From: Roseihalotalea indica
GTDB taxonomy: Bacteria > Bacteroidota > Bacteroidia > Cytophagales > Cyclobacteriaceae
Reading direction: 5' to 3'
Assembly (NCBI RefSeq): GCF_022458895.1
Contig: NZ_JAINFL010000007.1
Coordinates: 124,001 to 188,000 of the forward strand
DNA: 64,000 nt
Numbering within the stretch: position 1 is the first letter of the stretch; each line of letters begins with the position of its first letter. The translations under genes and the position numbers were made by a program. The notes beneath the pieces were generated by a model. The model saw only the letters and a list, made by a program, of their open reading frames with translations. It made no database searches and had not been told where the DNA came from. This document shows positions 1 through 8,031 of this stretch, piece after piece.

Positions 1-794
1 TCTTCTATCTCCACATTGATACTGCCTATCCCGGCTTTGATATCAAATTCCAAACGGTGCTCGGCTGTTTTATACAGAGCGTTGGTATATTCGCGGCCAT
101 CTTTGGTGAAGCCGTCGGGTACTTCAACCGATCCTAAGCCTCCGGCCACGTCCAGCCGAATGCCAACATCCGAAGGAAGTTTGAGGTTGAGCTCGCCAAT
201 ACCGCCTTTAATTTCAGCATCCAGATCGTTGCGCCACTCGCCGCTTAAGTCAACATTTACTTCACCCACTCCAGCCTTAATGTCTAGTTCGGGTACGGAA
301 GCGTCGCGTAAGTTAATAGTGTGCTCACCTACTCCGGCATTGATATGAACGCTGTTGAGCAGCAGGCCTCGCAAATCAAGTTCGGTTTCTCCTGCCCCCA
401 TATTGCAGGACAGATCTTGGAGGATGTCATCATTCAACTGCACTACCCACTCATTGATCTGATCGTCTTCATCAAAGTTAATATTGAAGCTTTTCAAATC
501 GGGTTGCTCAATCGACAAAAAACCAGTTTCATCCTGAGTTTCATAAGAAATTTCCGGCTCCCATGATTCGCGGTTAAAGGTGAAATCAGCATCCATCAGC
601 TTACGGGCACCGCCAGTTACTTTTAATTTTCCGGCTTTCATCTCAATAGAAGTAGAAACTGATTTTACCCCTTTAGGCTCAATGCTCTGGGTGATCGTCT
701 GCACTTCGCCCGGTTCTTCTTGCGAGGTATTGATAGTAATATCACAGGCACTTAAAATCAATAGGCCAAGGGTGTAGAGTATAGTGGGTTTCAT
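1..794 (-). CDS. Toast-rack (DUF2154-like) lipoprotein, 3' end cut by window
   Basis: Reading the minus strand from ATG at 794 gives 264 codons with no stop before the window edge, so the C-terminus is missing. The N-terminus has a short hydrophobic segment ending in a lipobox (LSAC, Cys17), so this should be a lipoprotein of the cell envelope. From about residue 130 it is built of repeating beta units carrying a G-x-G-E/S motif at about 132, 154, 175, 198, 219 and 255, each in a context such as IKAGVGEVNVDL. That pattern is typical of the toast_rack/DUF2154 (LiaF-like) beta-solenoid families. Residues 20-110 form a separate beta-rich region with no family I recognise. The molecular role is unknown; related proteins are often tied to envelope stress. 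It is transcribed divergently from the sulfatase gene. Confidence 0.85.
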   Translation of the reverse strand, partial: MKPTILYTLGLLILSACDITINTSQEEPGEVQTITQSIEPKGVKSVSTSIEMKAGKLKVTGGARKLMDADFTFNRESWEPEISYETQDETGFLSIEQPDLKSFNINFDEDDQINEWVVQLNDDILQDLSCNMGAGETELDLRGLLLNSVHINAGVGEHTINLRDASVPELDIKAGVGEVNVDLSGEWRNDLDAEIKGGIGELNLKLPSDVGIRLDVAGGLGSVEVPDGFTKDGREYTNALYKTAEHRLEFDIKAGIGSINVEIE

Positions 795-958
795 AGTTAG
801 TTGTTCAATTACTAAATTATTAAATGGCTGATTGTTACAATGCAAGTAGCTGCTTTATCCTGACTCACTACGCCGGCCTTCCTTATCCGCTTTTGAAAGG
901 TACACATTTTTTGTTTGACATATTTTTTTTAGCTTGATTCCTTCTCAGACAACAACCA

Positions 959-2236
959 ATGATATTTCGAGCTTTTTTGCTATTGATGTTAGCATTAACC
1001 CCTTCCTGGGGTCAGAATACCCCTAATATTATCCTGATCATGGCCGATGATATGGGCTATGAGGTATTGGGGAGCAGCGGTGGTACATCATATGCTACTC
1101 CGCACTTAGACCAGCTTGCTAGCCAAGGGGTACGTTTCACCCATGCGTATGCGATGCCTCTGTGTACGCCCTCCCGGGTGCAGATCATGACGGGTAAATA
1201 TAACTTTCGCAATTACGAACGATTTGGCTATCTGAATCCAAAGGAAAGAACCTTTGCTAACCTGTTGCAAGATACTGGCTACCAGACCGCGATTGCCGGG
1301 AAATGGCAGTTGGAAGGTGGAGAAGAGGCTCCGGCCCATTTTGGGTTCGATAAGTATTGTTTATGGCAAATCCGTAGCGGCGATTTCTGGTACCGCTATA
1401 AAAATCCGGTTATTTACCAAAATGGCGAAAAACGGAAAGACACCCAGGGGGGCTACGGCCCCGAGGTTTTTACTGAATTTATTCTGAATTTTATGCAGCA
1501 GGCTGCCGAAGAAGAGGACCCCTTTTTGGTGTATTATCCTATGTGTCTCGTACACGACCCCTTTCAACCTACTCCTAACCAGGATGCTTTTGAAACTTAT
1601 GAAATTGAAGGGCTAAACGATACCACTTATTTCCGAGACATGGTTTCGTTCATGGACCAGCAGGTTGGCCGAATTGCCAAACAAGTAGAGACACTCGGTA
1701 TTCAGGATAATACACTCATCCTCTTCACCGGCGACAACGGAACTGACCGCGACGTGGTATCCTGGATGGGTTCGCGTCGGGTTCCTGGCATGAAAGGATT
1801 GCCGGTGGATGCCGGAACCCACGTACCACTTATTGCGCATTGGGCCGGTCAGCCGGGGCAGGGGCGGGTAGTGGACGACCTTATTGACTTCACCGATGTG
1901 CTGCCAACCCTGCTGGAAGCTGCTCAGGTGGAGAAACCAGCTGACTTCGTAACCGACGGACGTAGTTTTTTACCGCAGATCACGGACCAGAAGGGAAGCC
2001 CTCGGGAATGGATTTATTGCGATTATAATTCCGGAAAATCTCAGTTTCCGGTGGTACACTACGCCCAGGACCATCAATATAAACTTTACGGTGATAGTAC
2101 GTTTTATCATTTTGCCCAGGACCTGAACGAGCAACACCCACTTAACCTTGAGAACTTATCGCAGAAAGAAATGAAGCATTATCAGAAATTGAAATCAGTG
2201 ATCAAGGAATACGAATCTCAAAAAGCTCATCCATGA
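959..2236 (+). CDS. Secreted sulfatase (arylsulfatase A type, S1 family)
   Basis: This 425-residue protein is predicted to remove sulfate esters from a carbohydrate or small aryl substrate in the periplasm or at the surface. A signal peptide covers about residues 1-18. The metal site begins with D30-D31 in IIMADDMGY-like context. The formylglycine motif C-T-P-S-R lies at 69-73, with Cys69 the residue expected to be converted to formylglycine, followed by the usual MTGKY. AGKW (Lys115), His199 and GDNG (D259-N260) match further active-site and metal positions of the family. Length is at the short end for S1 sulfatases. The stop codon overlaps the start of the PQQ dehydrogenase (ATGA), indicating translational coupling and one operon. 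The substrate cannot be read from the sequence. No maturation enzyme gene is in the window. Confidence 0.93.
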   Translation: MIFRAFLLLMLALTPSWGQNTPNIILIMADDMGYEVLGSSGGTSYATPHLDQLASQGVRFTHAYAMPLCTPSRVQIMTGKYNFRNYERFGYLNPKERTFANLLQDTGYQTAIAGKWQLEGGEEAPAHFGFDKYCLWQIRSGDFWYRYKNPVIYQNGEKRKDTQGGYGPEVFTEFILNFMQQAAEEEDPFLVYYPMCLVHDPFQPTPNQDAFETYEIEGLNDTTYFRDMVSFMDQQVGRIAKQVETLGIQDNTLILFTGDNGTDRDVVSWMGSRRVPGMKGLPVDAGTHVPLIAHWAGQPGQGRVVDDLIDFTDVLPTLLEAAQVEKPADFVTDGRSFLPQITDQKGSPREWIYCDYNSGKSQFPVVHYAQDHQYKLYGDSTFYHFAQDLNEQHPLNLENLSQKEMKHYQKLKSVIKEYESQKAHP

Positions 2237-4386
2237 AACAATTAGCGTATCTATTATTATGTGCTGGCCTCTGGTGCATGCAGTGTACTGCTACACAGCA
2301 ATCAGAAATGGCTGTATCGGGGAAGGCATCGGGCGACTGGCCAGTATACCGAGGCGGAAAGGAAAGTAATCAGTATTCGCCATTGGATCAGATTACGCCT
2401 GAAAACGTGAATCAGTTGCAGGTTGCCTGGACGTATCAGACCGGAGACGCTACTGATCGTTCGGCCATTCAGTGCAACCCCATCATGGTAGATGGTACAC
2501 TATACGCTACCTCACCCCAGCTGAAACTATTTGCGCTGGATGCTGCTACCGGGCAGGAGCGCTGGGTATTTGATCCGGCTCAGGAGTGGAAAGGAACTGG
2601 CGTGAACCGGGGAGTAACGTATTGGGAAGAGGGCGAAGACCGGCGTATTATAACTTCTGCCGGACCCTACCTGTATGCACTGAATGCCGCAACTGGGGAG
2701 CTTATACCTACCTTTGGCACCAACGGAAAGATTGACTTACGAGAAAATCTGGGCCGCGATCCGGAAAAGCTCAATGTCTGGATGACTGCCCCCGGTGTCA
2801 TCTACCAGGATATGCTCATTATTGGTTCGGCTCTGGGTGAGGGATACGAAGCCTCTCCCGGCCATATCAGAGCCTATAATGTGCGCACTGGTAAACTGGC
2901 CTGGATATTCCATACCATTCCTTATCCGGATGAAGTAGGCTATGAAACCTGGGAAGAAGACGACTGGGAGACCGTCGGTGGTGCCAATGCCTGGAGTGGC
3001 TTAAGCCTGGATGAAGAGCGAGGTTGGGTGTTTGCGGCTACTGGTTCGGGTGCTTTTGATTTCTACGGTGGGCAGCGGGTTGGTCAAAACCTGTTTGCAA
3101 ACTGTGTATTAGCACTGGATGCCCGCACTGGCAAGCGCATCTGGCATTATCAAACCGTTCATCACGACCTTTGGGATTACGATCATCCATCCTCTCCCAA
3201 CCTGATTACCGTTGAGCATGATGGAGAGCAGGTTGAAGCGGTGGCTCAGGTAACCAAAACAGGTTTTGTATATGTGTTAGACCGGGAAACGGGTGAACCT
3301 CTGTTCCCCATTGAAGAACGCCCAATGCCGGGTAGCGATCTGCTGGGCGAGTCAGCCTGGCTGACCCAACCTATTCCGACCAAACCACCCGCTTTCGTGC
3401 GGCAATCTATTACGGCGGAGGAGTTAACGCCAGTATCAGAAGAGGCTAACCAGTTTGCCCGAAACTGGTTAGGGAAACTGCGTAACGATGGTATTTTTAC
3501 GCCTCCCACCACTCGAGGTTCATTACAGATTCCGGGTACGCGGGGTGGAGCCGAGTGGAGTGGAGCTTCGTTCGACCCGGAAAGTGGTATTCTCTACGTG
3601 AATGCCAACGAACTGCCCAATGTGATTACCCTGCAACCAGTGCAAGACCCCCTGGCCAGACAGAATGACACGAAGGCCCAGTTGGCATCAGCGGATATGA
3701 ACGGGCAAACCCGGTACCAACTGCACTGCGCTACCTGCCACGGTATTGGTCTGGAGGGGCAGCACGGAGCAATTCCTGCTCTGGTTGATGTATCGGAGCG
3801 ATTAAGTGAGGGGGAAGGGAAGGTGTTATTATCTCAGGGAAGGGGGCAGATGCCATCCTTTAGCCATTTGTCCGATGAAGAACGGGAAGCTATTGTTAAC
3901 TATGTGTGGCATTATAATCCGGATCGGCCTACCGATAATACGGCGCTTTCCGGAAAGGTGCGTTATGTGCATACGGGGTGGAATCAGTTTTTAGATGAAG
4001 ATGGCTACCCGGCTATTGCTCCCCCCTGGGGCACACTCAATGCCATTGACCTGAACAAAGGAGAACTATTGTGGCAGGTGCCTCTGGGTGAGTTTGAAGA
4101 ACTGACAGAACAGGGATTACCACCTACGGGCACTCAGAACCTGGGAGGATGTGTAGCTACAGCGGGAGGGCTAGTCTTTGTAGGAGCAACAATGGATGAA
4201 AAAATCCGCGCTTTTGACAAGCAGAGCGGCAAAATACTATGGGAGGCCAAATTACCCGCCGGAGGATACGCCACGCCCAGTATTTACGAGTTGGATGGCA
4301 AGCAATACATAGTAATCGCTGCCGGAGGTGGCGGAAAGTGCGGAACGCCTTCCGGAGATAGTTATGTGGCTTTTACACTACCGTAA
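2233..4386 (+). CDS. PQQ-dependent dehydrogenase with inserted cytochrome c domain
   Basis: This 717-residue quinoprotein is expected to oxidise a sugar or alcohol in the periplasm with pyrroloquinoline quinone and pass electrons to its own haem c. The N-terminus is a signal sequence rich in Leu and Cys; a lipid anchor is possible but no clean lipobox is visible. Propeller repeats with 'W..D..TG..LW' type blade motifs run from about 35 to 470 and resume from about 590. Between them sits a cytochrome c module with C-A-T-C-H at 499-503 and a probable distal ligand in GQMPSF (Met540). The layout matches the membrane-bound glucose dehydrogenase-like PQQ family of Bacteroidota and Planctomycetes. 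It overlaps the sulfatase gene by 4 bp and is followed by a terminator, so the two form a closed operon. A close paralogue is at 15192-17366. No PQQ synthesis genes are present here. Confidence 0.93.
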   Translation: MKQLAYLLLCAGLWCMQCTATQQSEMAVSGKASGDWPVYRGGKESNQYSPLDQITPENVNQLQVAWTYQTGDATDRSAIQCNPIMVDGTLYATSPQLKLFALDAATGQERWVFDPAQEWKGTGVNRGVTYWEEGEDRRIITSAGPYLYALNAATGELIPTFGTNGKIDLRENLGRDPEKLNVWMTAPGVIYQDMLIIGSALGEGYEASPGHIRAYNVRTGKLAWIFHTIPYPDEVGYETWEEDDWETVGGANAWSGLSLDEERGWVFAATGSGAFDFYGGQRVGQNLFANCVLALDARTGKRIWHYQTVHHDLWDYDHPSSPNLITVEHDGEQVEAVAQVTKTGFVYVLDRETGEPLFPIEERPMPGSDLLGESAWLTQPIPTKPPAFVRQSITAEELTPVSEEANQFARNWLGKLRNDGIFTPPTTRGSLQIPGTRGGAEWSGASFDPESGILYVNANELPNVITLQPVQDPLARQNDTKAQLASADMNGQTRYQLHCATCHGIGLEGQHGAIPALVDVSERLSEGEGKVLLSQGRGQMPSFSHLSDEEREAIVNYVWHYNPDRPTDNTALSGKVRYVHTGWNQFLDEDGYPAIAPPWGTLNAIDLNKGELLWQVPLGEFEELTEQGLPPTGTQNLGGCVATAGGLVFVGATMDEKIRAFDKQSGKILWEAKLPAGGYATPSIYELDGKQYIVIAAGGGGKCGTPSGDSYVAFTLP

Positions 4387-4437
4387 GCACTTGTTTGGAC
4401 CCTCTTGTGGGTATGAGGATTCTGGCGAAAAATCATT

Positions 4438-4466
4438 AAGGGATGACTTACTCCATCCCTTTTTTT
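4438..4466 (+). terminator. Intrinsic terminator of sulfatase-PQQ dehydrogenase operon
   Basis: Perfect 8-bp stem AAGGGATG / CATCCCTT with an 8-nt loop, running directly into a T tract. It lies 50 bp after the dehydrogenase stop and before the TIM-barrel gene, separating the two transcription units. Confidence 0.85.
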
Positions 4467-4504
4467 GTACCTTAGAATCGTATTCTGAAATTCTACTCTT
4501 TACT

Positions 4505-5485
4505 ATGGAACAACCAAACTATACCCGTCGAGATTTTTTAGGATCACTGGCTGTAGCCGGTGGAGCACTTAGCAGCGGATTCGTCACGTCACCCTCTCAA
4601 GCACGTACTCCCCGCGCACTATCCGCAGAGGACGATGCCATGACGATCCATGTGTTTTCCAAGCATCTACAGTTTCTTGATTATAAGGATATGGCTGAGG
4701 CTGCCGCTGAAGTTGGCTTTGATGGAGTGGATCTGGCAGTGCGCCCAAAAGGCCATGTGCTGCCCGAGAATGTGGAAACCGACTTGCCCAAAGCAGTTTC
4801 CGCTATCAAAGGAGCCGGGCTTCAGGCTAAGCTGATGACTACGGCCGTGATAGACGCTCAGGATGCTACCAATAAAAAAGTATTGAAAGCTGCCAGTGAG
4901 CAGGGCATCCGTTATTACCGTACGAATTGGCTTCACTACCAAAAAGATGCGGATGTAGCCCAGGTCATTCCCAAATTTCAGCAGCAGCTGGCGGCTCTGG
5001 CTCGGCTTAATGAGCAATATAATTTGATGGGAGGGTACCAGAACCATTCCGGCCCGCATTATATGGGGGCGCCTATTTGGGATATTGCTTATATCCTGCG
5101 GGAAATTAACCATCCTAATCTGGGCTGCCAGTACGATATACGGCACGCAACCGTAGAAGGCGGATATTCCTGGCCGCTAGGCTTGCAGTTTATTCATCCG
5201 CATATCAATACACTGGTTATTAAAGACTTCCGCTGGGAAAAGATTGATGGCGAGTGGAAAGTGTTTAATACTCCCCTGGGAGAAGGTATGGTAGATTTTT
5301 CGGCGTACTTTCAGAAAGTAAAGGAACTGGGCATTTCCGCCCCCATTTCCGTACACTTTGAATACGAAATGCCCGAAGAAAATGACTCTCTATCCGAATC
5401 AGAAAAAGTGAAGCAGACCATTGCCGTCATGAAAAAAGATGTAACTACCCTAAAAGGCTATATGTCAGATGCGGGACTTATTTAA
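4505..5485 (+). CDS. Tat-exported sugar phosphate isomerase/epimerase-like TIM barrel
   Basis: Predicted 326-residue protein of the xylose isomerase-like TIM barrel superfamily (AP_endonuc_2, PF01261). The ATG at 4505 is chosen over in-frame upstream codons from 4328 because it follows the terminator at 4438-4466 and gives a proper twin-arginine signal (T-R-R-D-F-L-G at about 7-13, then a mildly hydrophobic Ala/Gly stretch). The barrel starts near residue 46 (MTIHVFSKHLQF). It contains repeated substrate/metal-site elements such as GFDGVDLAVR, GGYQNHSG, QYDIRHA, VIKDFRW and SVHFEYE. Such exported family members occur next to sugar-oxidising enzymes in Bacteroidota and probably isomerise or epimerise an oxidised or free sugar. 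The reaction is inferred from family and neighbourhood only. Confidence 0.88.
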   Translation: MEQPNYTRRDFLGSLAVAGGALSSGFVTSPSQARTPRALSAEDDAMTIHVFSKHLQFLDYKDMAEAAAEVGFDGVDLAVRPKGHVLPENVETDLPKAVSAIKGAGLQAKLMTTAVIDAQDATNKKVLKAASEQGIRYYRTNWLHYQKDADVAQVIPKFQQQLAALARLNEQYNLMGGYQNHSGPHYMGAPIWDIAYILREINHPNLGCQYDIRHATVEGGYSWPLGLQFIHPHINTLVIKDFRWEKIDGEWKVFNTPLGEGMVDFSAYFQKVKELGISAPISVHFEYEMPEENDSLSESEKVKQTIAVMKKDVTTLKGYMSDAGLI

Positions 5486-5508
5486 AGTAGTGTCGGTGTG
5501 TAGTTAAG

Positions 5509-5541
5509 TTTGTACATTGCACCTTGTCCATTGTTCATTTG
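5509..5541 (+). promoter_or_regulatory. Candidate Bacteroidota promoter for DinB gene
   Basis: TTTG at 5509-5512, a 21-bp spacer, then TTCATTTG at 5534-5541, one mismatch from TAnnTTTG. Transcription would start near 5548, just before the ATG at 5565. Confidence 0.4.
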
Positions 5542-5564
5542 TCACCCACTAACCCTTTATACTT

Positions 5565-6095
5565 ATGAGAAATTTACTATTCGCCGCCGCTTTTTTAATT
5601 TCCTGTTCCGCTTTTGGGCAGGGGCAATTTCAACAAGAGACATCTAATTTTATTGCTGCTGCCTCGGGCAAAATAATGCAGCTGGCTGAGGCTGTGCCTG
5701 AAGATCAATACGAATGGAGTCCGGAGGAGGGCGTTCGCTCGTTTAGTGGAGTGCTGGAGCACGTTATCTCAGCTAACTATTTCTTTTCTACCAAGCTGGG
5801 TGCTGAGCTTCCCGAAGGTGTTAATATGGAAACACTAAAGGATGATCTGTCTTCTAAAACAGACTATACCAGTGCTTTGAAGCAATCATTTGATCTGGTT
5901 ACAGAAACTATCAAAAATGCTGATGAGGCCTCATTGGGAGAAAAAGTAGAGTTCCCTTTCCCAGGTGAGTTCACCGGTATGTCTACCATGATGATCATGA
6001 TGTCTCACGCCAATGAGCACCTGGGGCAACTGATCGCTTATTCACGTATGAACGGAATTACTCCGCCCTGGAGCGAAGGACAGGCCAGTAACTAA
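5565..6095 (+). CDS. Exported DinB-family protein
   Basis: A 176-residue DinB/YfiT-like four-helix bundle protein with a cleavable signal peptide (about 1-19, ending SAFGQG). The family's metal-binding histidine triad can be seen as His66 (VLEHVISA), His148 and His152 (SHANEHLGQ). Members bind a divalent metal; some are thiol-dependent S-transferases, many have no known activity. Export is shared by many Bacteroidota DinB proteins. It stands alone with its own candidate promoter and a downstream hairpin, so it is probably monocistronic. The exact function is unknown. Confidence 0.88.
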   Translation: MRNLLFAAAFLISCSAFGQGQFQQETSNFIAAASGKIMQLAEAVPEDQYEWSPEEGVRSFSGVLEHVISANYFFSTKLGAELPEGVNMETLKDDLSSKTDYTSALKQSFDLVTETIKNADEASLGEKVEFPFPGEFTGMSTMMIMMSHANEHLGQLIAYSRMNGITPPWSEGQASN

Positions 6096-6147
6096 GCGAA
6101 CGGGAATAATAAAGCGATAAATAAGAGAGCTGTTTAAGGCAGTCCTG

Positions 6148-6209
6148 GCGTAGTCTGTCAGTAAGGTGTGCAAAGGAAAATGGCATCTTTGGCAGACTAC
6201 GCTCATTTT
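6148..6209 (+). terminator. Large stem-loop after DinB gene, possible terminator
   Basis: Perfect 10-bp inverted repeat GCGTAGTCTG (6148-6157) and CAGACTACGC (6193-6202), with further partial pairing inside (CAAAG/CTTTG) and a short weak T run after it (TCATTTTA). It lies 52 bp past the DinB stop. The T run is poor, so this could instead be an RNA-stabilising or unrelated element. Confidence 0.4.
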
Positions 6210-6310
6210 AGCACACGTTAGTTCTGATTAGAAAAACTTTCGCAAATGGTTGCATTGGGGGTTCACCACCTTTACGAGCGATTAGGTGCTTCTTTCGGGC
6301 TAAACATGCT

Positions 6311-6344
6311 TAAAAAAGCCTGCAAATGATAAAATCAGCAGGCT
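6311..6344 (-). terminator. Intrinsic terminator for the 6372-6740 gene
   Basis: On the minus strand a 7-bp stem AGCCTGC / GCAGGCT with a 14-nt loop is followed by a run of T, 28 bp after the stop codon of the minus-strand membrane protein gene. Confidence 0.75.
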
Positions 6345-6371
6345 CAGTTCAGGGTCAATAAAGTAATGGGG

Positions 6372-6740
6372 TCAGGAGCTATAAACTTCGTTTTTATGAG
6401 CCACTTTCTCGGTCATACGCTGCGCAATAAAGAAATACAGCAAAAAGCCAAGGGCAATACATACTGACATAATACCAAAAGGCAGCGGAGAGTCAATATT
6501 AATGATCGGGATGCTAATGATAATAAACCCGATGCCGCCAAATAAGATAATCAACCCCCACTTCAAGGAATCCAGATGACTGTTTCTGGTTTGACTCAAA
6601 ATCTCCGTCGACTTCTGATCTACATGGCCCAGGCTAATCAACTTTCGTCGTAACTGGTAATCAGTGATGGTTTTAACAATACTTACGATGCCATAGAAAA
6701 TAACTCCTACGATAATGGCACCGGCTAATCCGTCATGCAT
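6372..6740 (-). CDS. Small membrane protein (possible DUF6249-type)
   Basis: A 122-residue protein with three likely membrane segments, at about 5-23, 60-80 and 86-105, and a charged loop (26-58). The C-terminus is hydrophilic (AQRMTEKVAHKNE). Size, topology and position beside an ECF sigma factor resemble DUF6249-type proteins of Bacteroidota, but I cannot confirm the family by eye. It is transcribed divergently from the sigma factor at 6864 and has its own terminator. A role in sensing or modulating the sigma factor is speculative. Confidence 0.7.
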   Translation of the reverse strand: MHDGLAGAIIVGVIFYGIVSIVKTITDYQLRRKLISLGHVDQKSTEILSQTRNSHLDSLKWGLIILFGGIGFIIISIPIINIDSPLPFGIMSVCIALGFLLYFFIAQRMTEKVAHKNEVYSS

Positions 6741-6827
6741 ATTAGTTTTTGGTTAATGGTGAACTACTATCTTGCTCCATAAGACAGGCCCTTTTCCGGA
6801 AGGTTGCAGAAGTTTCTCAATTTTTTT

Positions 6828-6855
6828 TGCAACCTTTTTATTCCAACGCTGTCCC
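6828..6855 (+). promoter_or_regulatory. ECF-type promoter, probable self-regulation of sigma factor
   Basis: TGCAACCT at 6828-6835 resembles the AAC-type -35 box of ECF promoters, and TGTCCC at 6850-6855 matches the GTC-type -10 box. AAC to GTC start distance is 20 bp, as in known ECF promoters. The expected start of transcription falls almost on the ATG at 6864. The -35 box is also one arm of the perfect 8-bp inverted repeat AGGTTGCA (6801-6808) / TGCAACCT. Confidence 0.45.
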
Positions 6856-6863
6856 ATGCATCA

Positions 6864-7418
6864 ATGAACGATGATTCGCTTTTGGTTTCCCGGGTAATAG
6901 AAGGAGACGCTCGTGCGTTTCGCCAACTGGTGCAGCAGCACGAGCGCCTGGTATTTCATATGGTCCACCGGATTGTGAACCGGGCCGAAGATAGCGAAGA
7001 CATTTGCCAGGAAGTATTTATGCGGGTGTTTCAGAAAATTCATCTCTTTCAGTTTCAATCAAAACTATCAACCTGGATTGCCACCATTGCCTACCGCACG
7101 GCCCTTAATTACGTAAAAAAAGAAGAAAAGTATACTACAGACGCTATATATGACACCTTACCGATTGCAAGCAACGAACTATCAGCCCAGGAAATGCTGG
7201 AGCGAAAGAATCTGTATCAGCACATTCATCAGCAAATTGCGTTATTACCCGTACATTACCGAACCGTATTAACGTTATACCATTTAGAGGAAATGAGTTT
7301 GCAGGAGATACAAGCCGTAACCGATATGCCGGAAGGAACGGTGAAAAACTATTTGTTCCGCGCTCGCAAATTATTGAAAGATCAGTTGCAAAAACAGTTT
7401 CAACAGGAGGAGTTATGA
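6864..7418 (+). CDS. ECF-type RNA polymerase sigma factor
   Basis: A 184-residue sigma-70 family ECF factor that would direct RNA polymerase to a small regulon. Region 2 spans roughly residues 20-90 (RLVFHMVHRIV, DSEDICQEVFMRVF, STWIATIAYRTALNYV). Region 4 lies near 124-175 (LPVHYRTVLTLYHLEEMSLQEI, with the helix-turn-helix in GTVKNYLFRARKLLK). The ATG at 6864 is preferred over an in-frame ATG at 6804 because the upstream stretch encodes no sigma-like sequence and contains an ECF-like promoter. The stop overlaps the next start (ATGA at 7415), so it is coupled to its partner membrane protein. Confidence 0.92.
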   Translation: MNDDSLLVSRVIEGDARAFRQLVQQHERLVFHMVHRIVNRAEDSEDICQEVFMRVFQKIHLFQFQSKLSTWIATIAYRTALNYVKKEEKYTTDAIYDTLPIASNELSAQEMLERKNLYQHIHQQIALLPVHYRTVLTLYHLEEMSLQEIQAVTDMPEGTVKNYLFRARKLLKDQLQKQFQQEEL

Positions 7419-7828
7419 AGAACGAACAGCACGACGAGCAAATACAGAAAATGCTGGATCAGGGAGTGATTCAGAAGAATCTGGAAAATGAAGGAGATGT
7501 AAAGGCGTATGAAGCCTTATATCAGGCATTACGACAGGAGCCGGAATTAAATATACCCCTATCTTTTTCTGAAAGAGTAGCATCCAAGGCGCACCATTTA
7601 CAGCAGCAGAAAGCCCGAAGCAAGGCGCGTCGTCAGTCAGTATTAACGCTGGGGATTATTGCCCTGTCCCTGTTGATTAGCCTGTTCTCACTTCGGTATG
7701 CCTATCCGCCTTTCTTTGCGTATATGCTATCTCACAAAGTAGTTGTCGCATTCGTTGTAACCATGTTTGCGGCCATTCAGTTAGCCGACCATTGGTTGAT
7801 TCGGCGTCGGTGGCATGTCCGATTGTGA
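7415..7828 (+). CDS. Putative anti-sigma factor, membrane protein
   Basis: A 137-residue protein starting inside the stop codon of the ECF sigma gene. The first 75 residues are hydrophilic and highly charged (cytoplasmic). Two membrane helices follow at about 76-93 and 103-122, and a short basic tail ends the protein. Tight coupling and topology argue for an anti-sigma factor holding the sigma factor at the membrane. No zinc-binding HxxxCxxC motif is present, so it is not a classical ZAS protein. The function is inferred from context only. Confidence 0.75.
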   Translation: MKNEQHDEQIQKMLDQGVIQKNLENEGDVKAYEALYQALRQEPELNIPLSFSERVASKAHHLQQQKARSKARRQSVLTLGIIALSLLISLFSLRYAYPPFFAYMLSHKVVVAFVVTMFAAIQLADHWLIRRRWHVRL

Positions 7829-8031
7829 TTTCTTCCTTAGGTAAATGGCTTTTTCCCATCTTCTTACCCGCCTAATCCAGTGAAAATGATCTGCAATAAT
7901 TTCAAAAACTGCTAAAAACTTACTGAATTCTTATCGTTAATAAAATGCAGGAAAAGCGGCTTCCTGTGGCAGGATTTTTGGCTTTCGTGAAGGATTAGTA
8001 CAAAGTCAAACTATTTATCCTCCTTTCACTG

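Noticed and set aside
16..777. Three plus-strand frames of 65-110 codons over the first 800 bp
   Set aside because: They lie antisense to the toast-rack lipoprotein gene, which has a proper lipobox and repeat structure; the plus frames have no recognisable content.
914..937. Promoter for the sulfatase gene (TTTG ... TAGCTTGA)
   Set aside because: Spacing is only 12 bp and the -7 box has two mismatches.
4328..4504. N-terminal extension of the TIM-barrel gene into the PQQ dehydrogenase gene
   Set aside because: It crosses a strong terminator and would bury the twin-arginine signal 59 residues into the chain.
4667..5146. Minus-strand 159-codon frame opposite the TIM-barrel gene
   Set aside because: Antisense shadow with no domain, within a clearly coding plus-strand gene.
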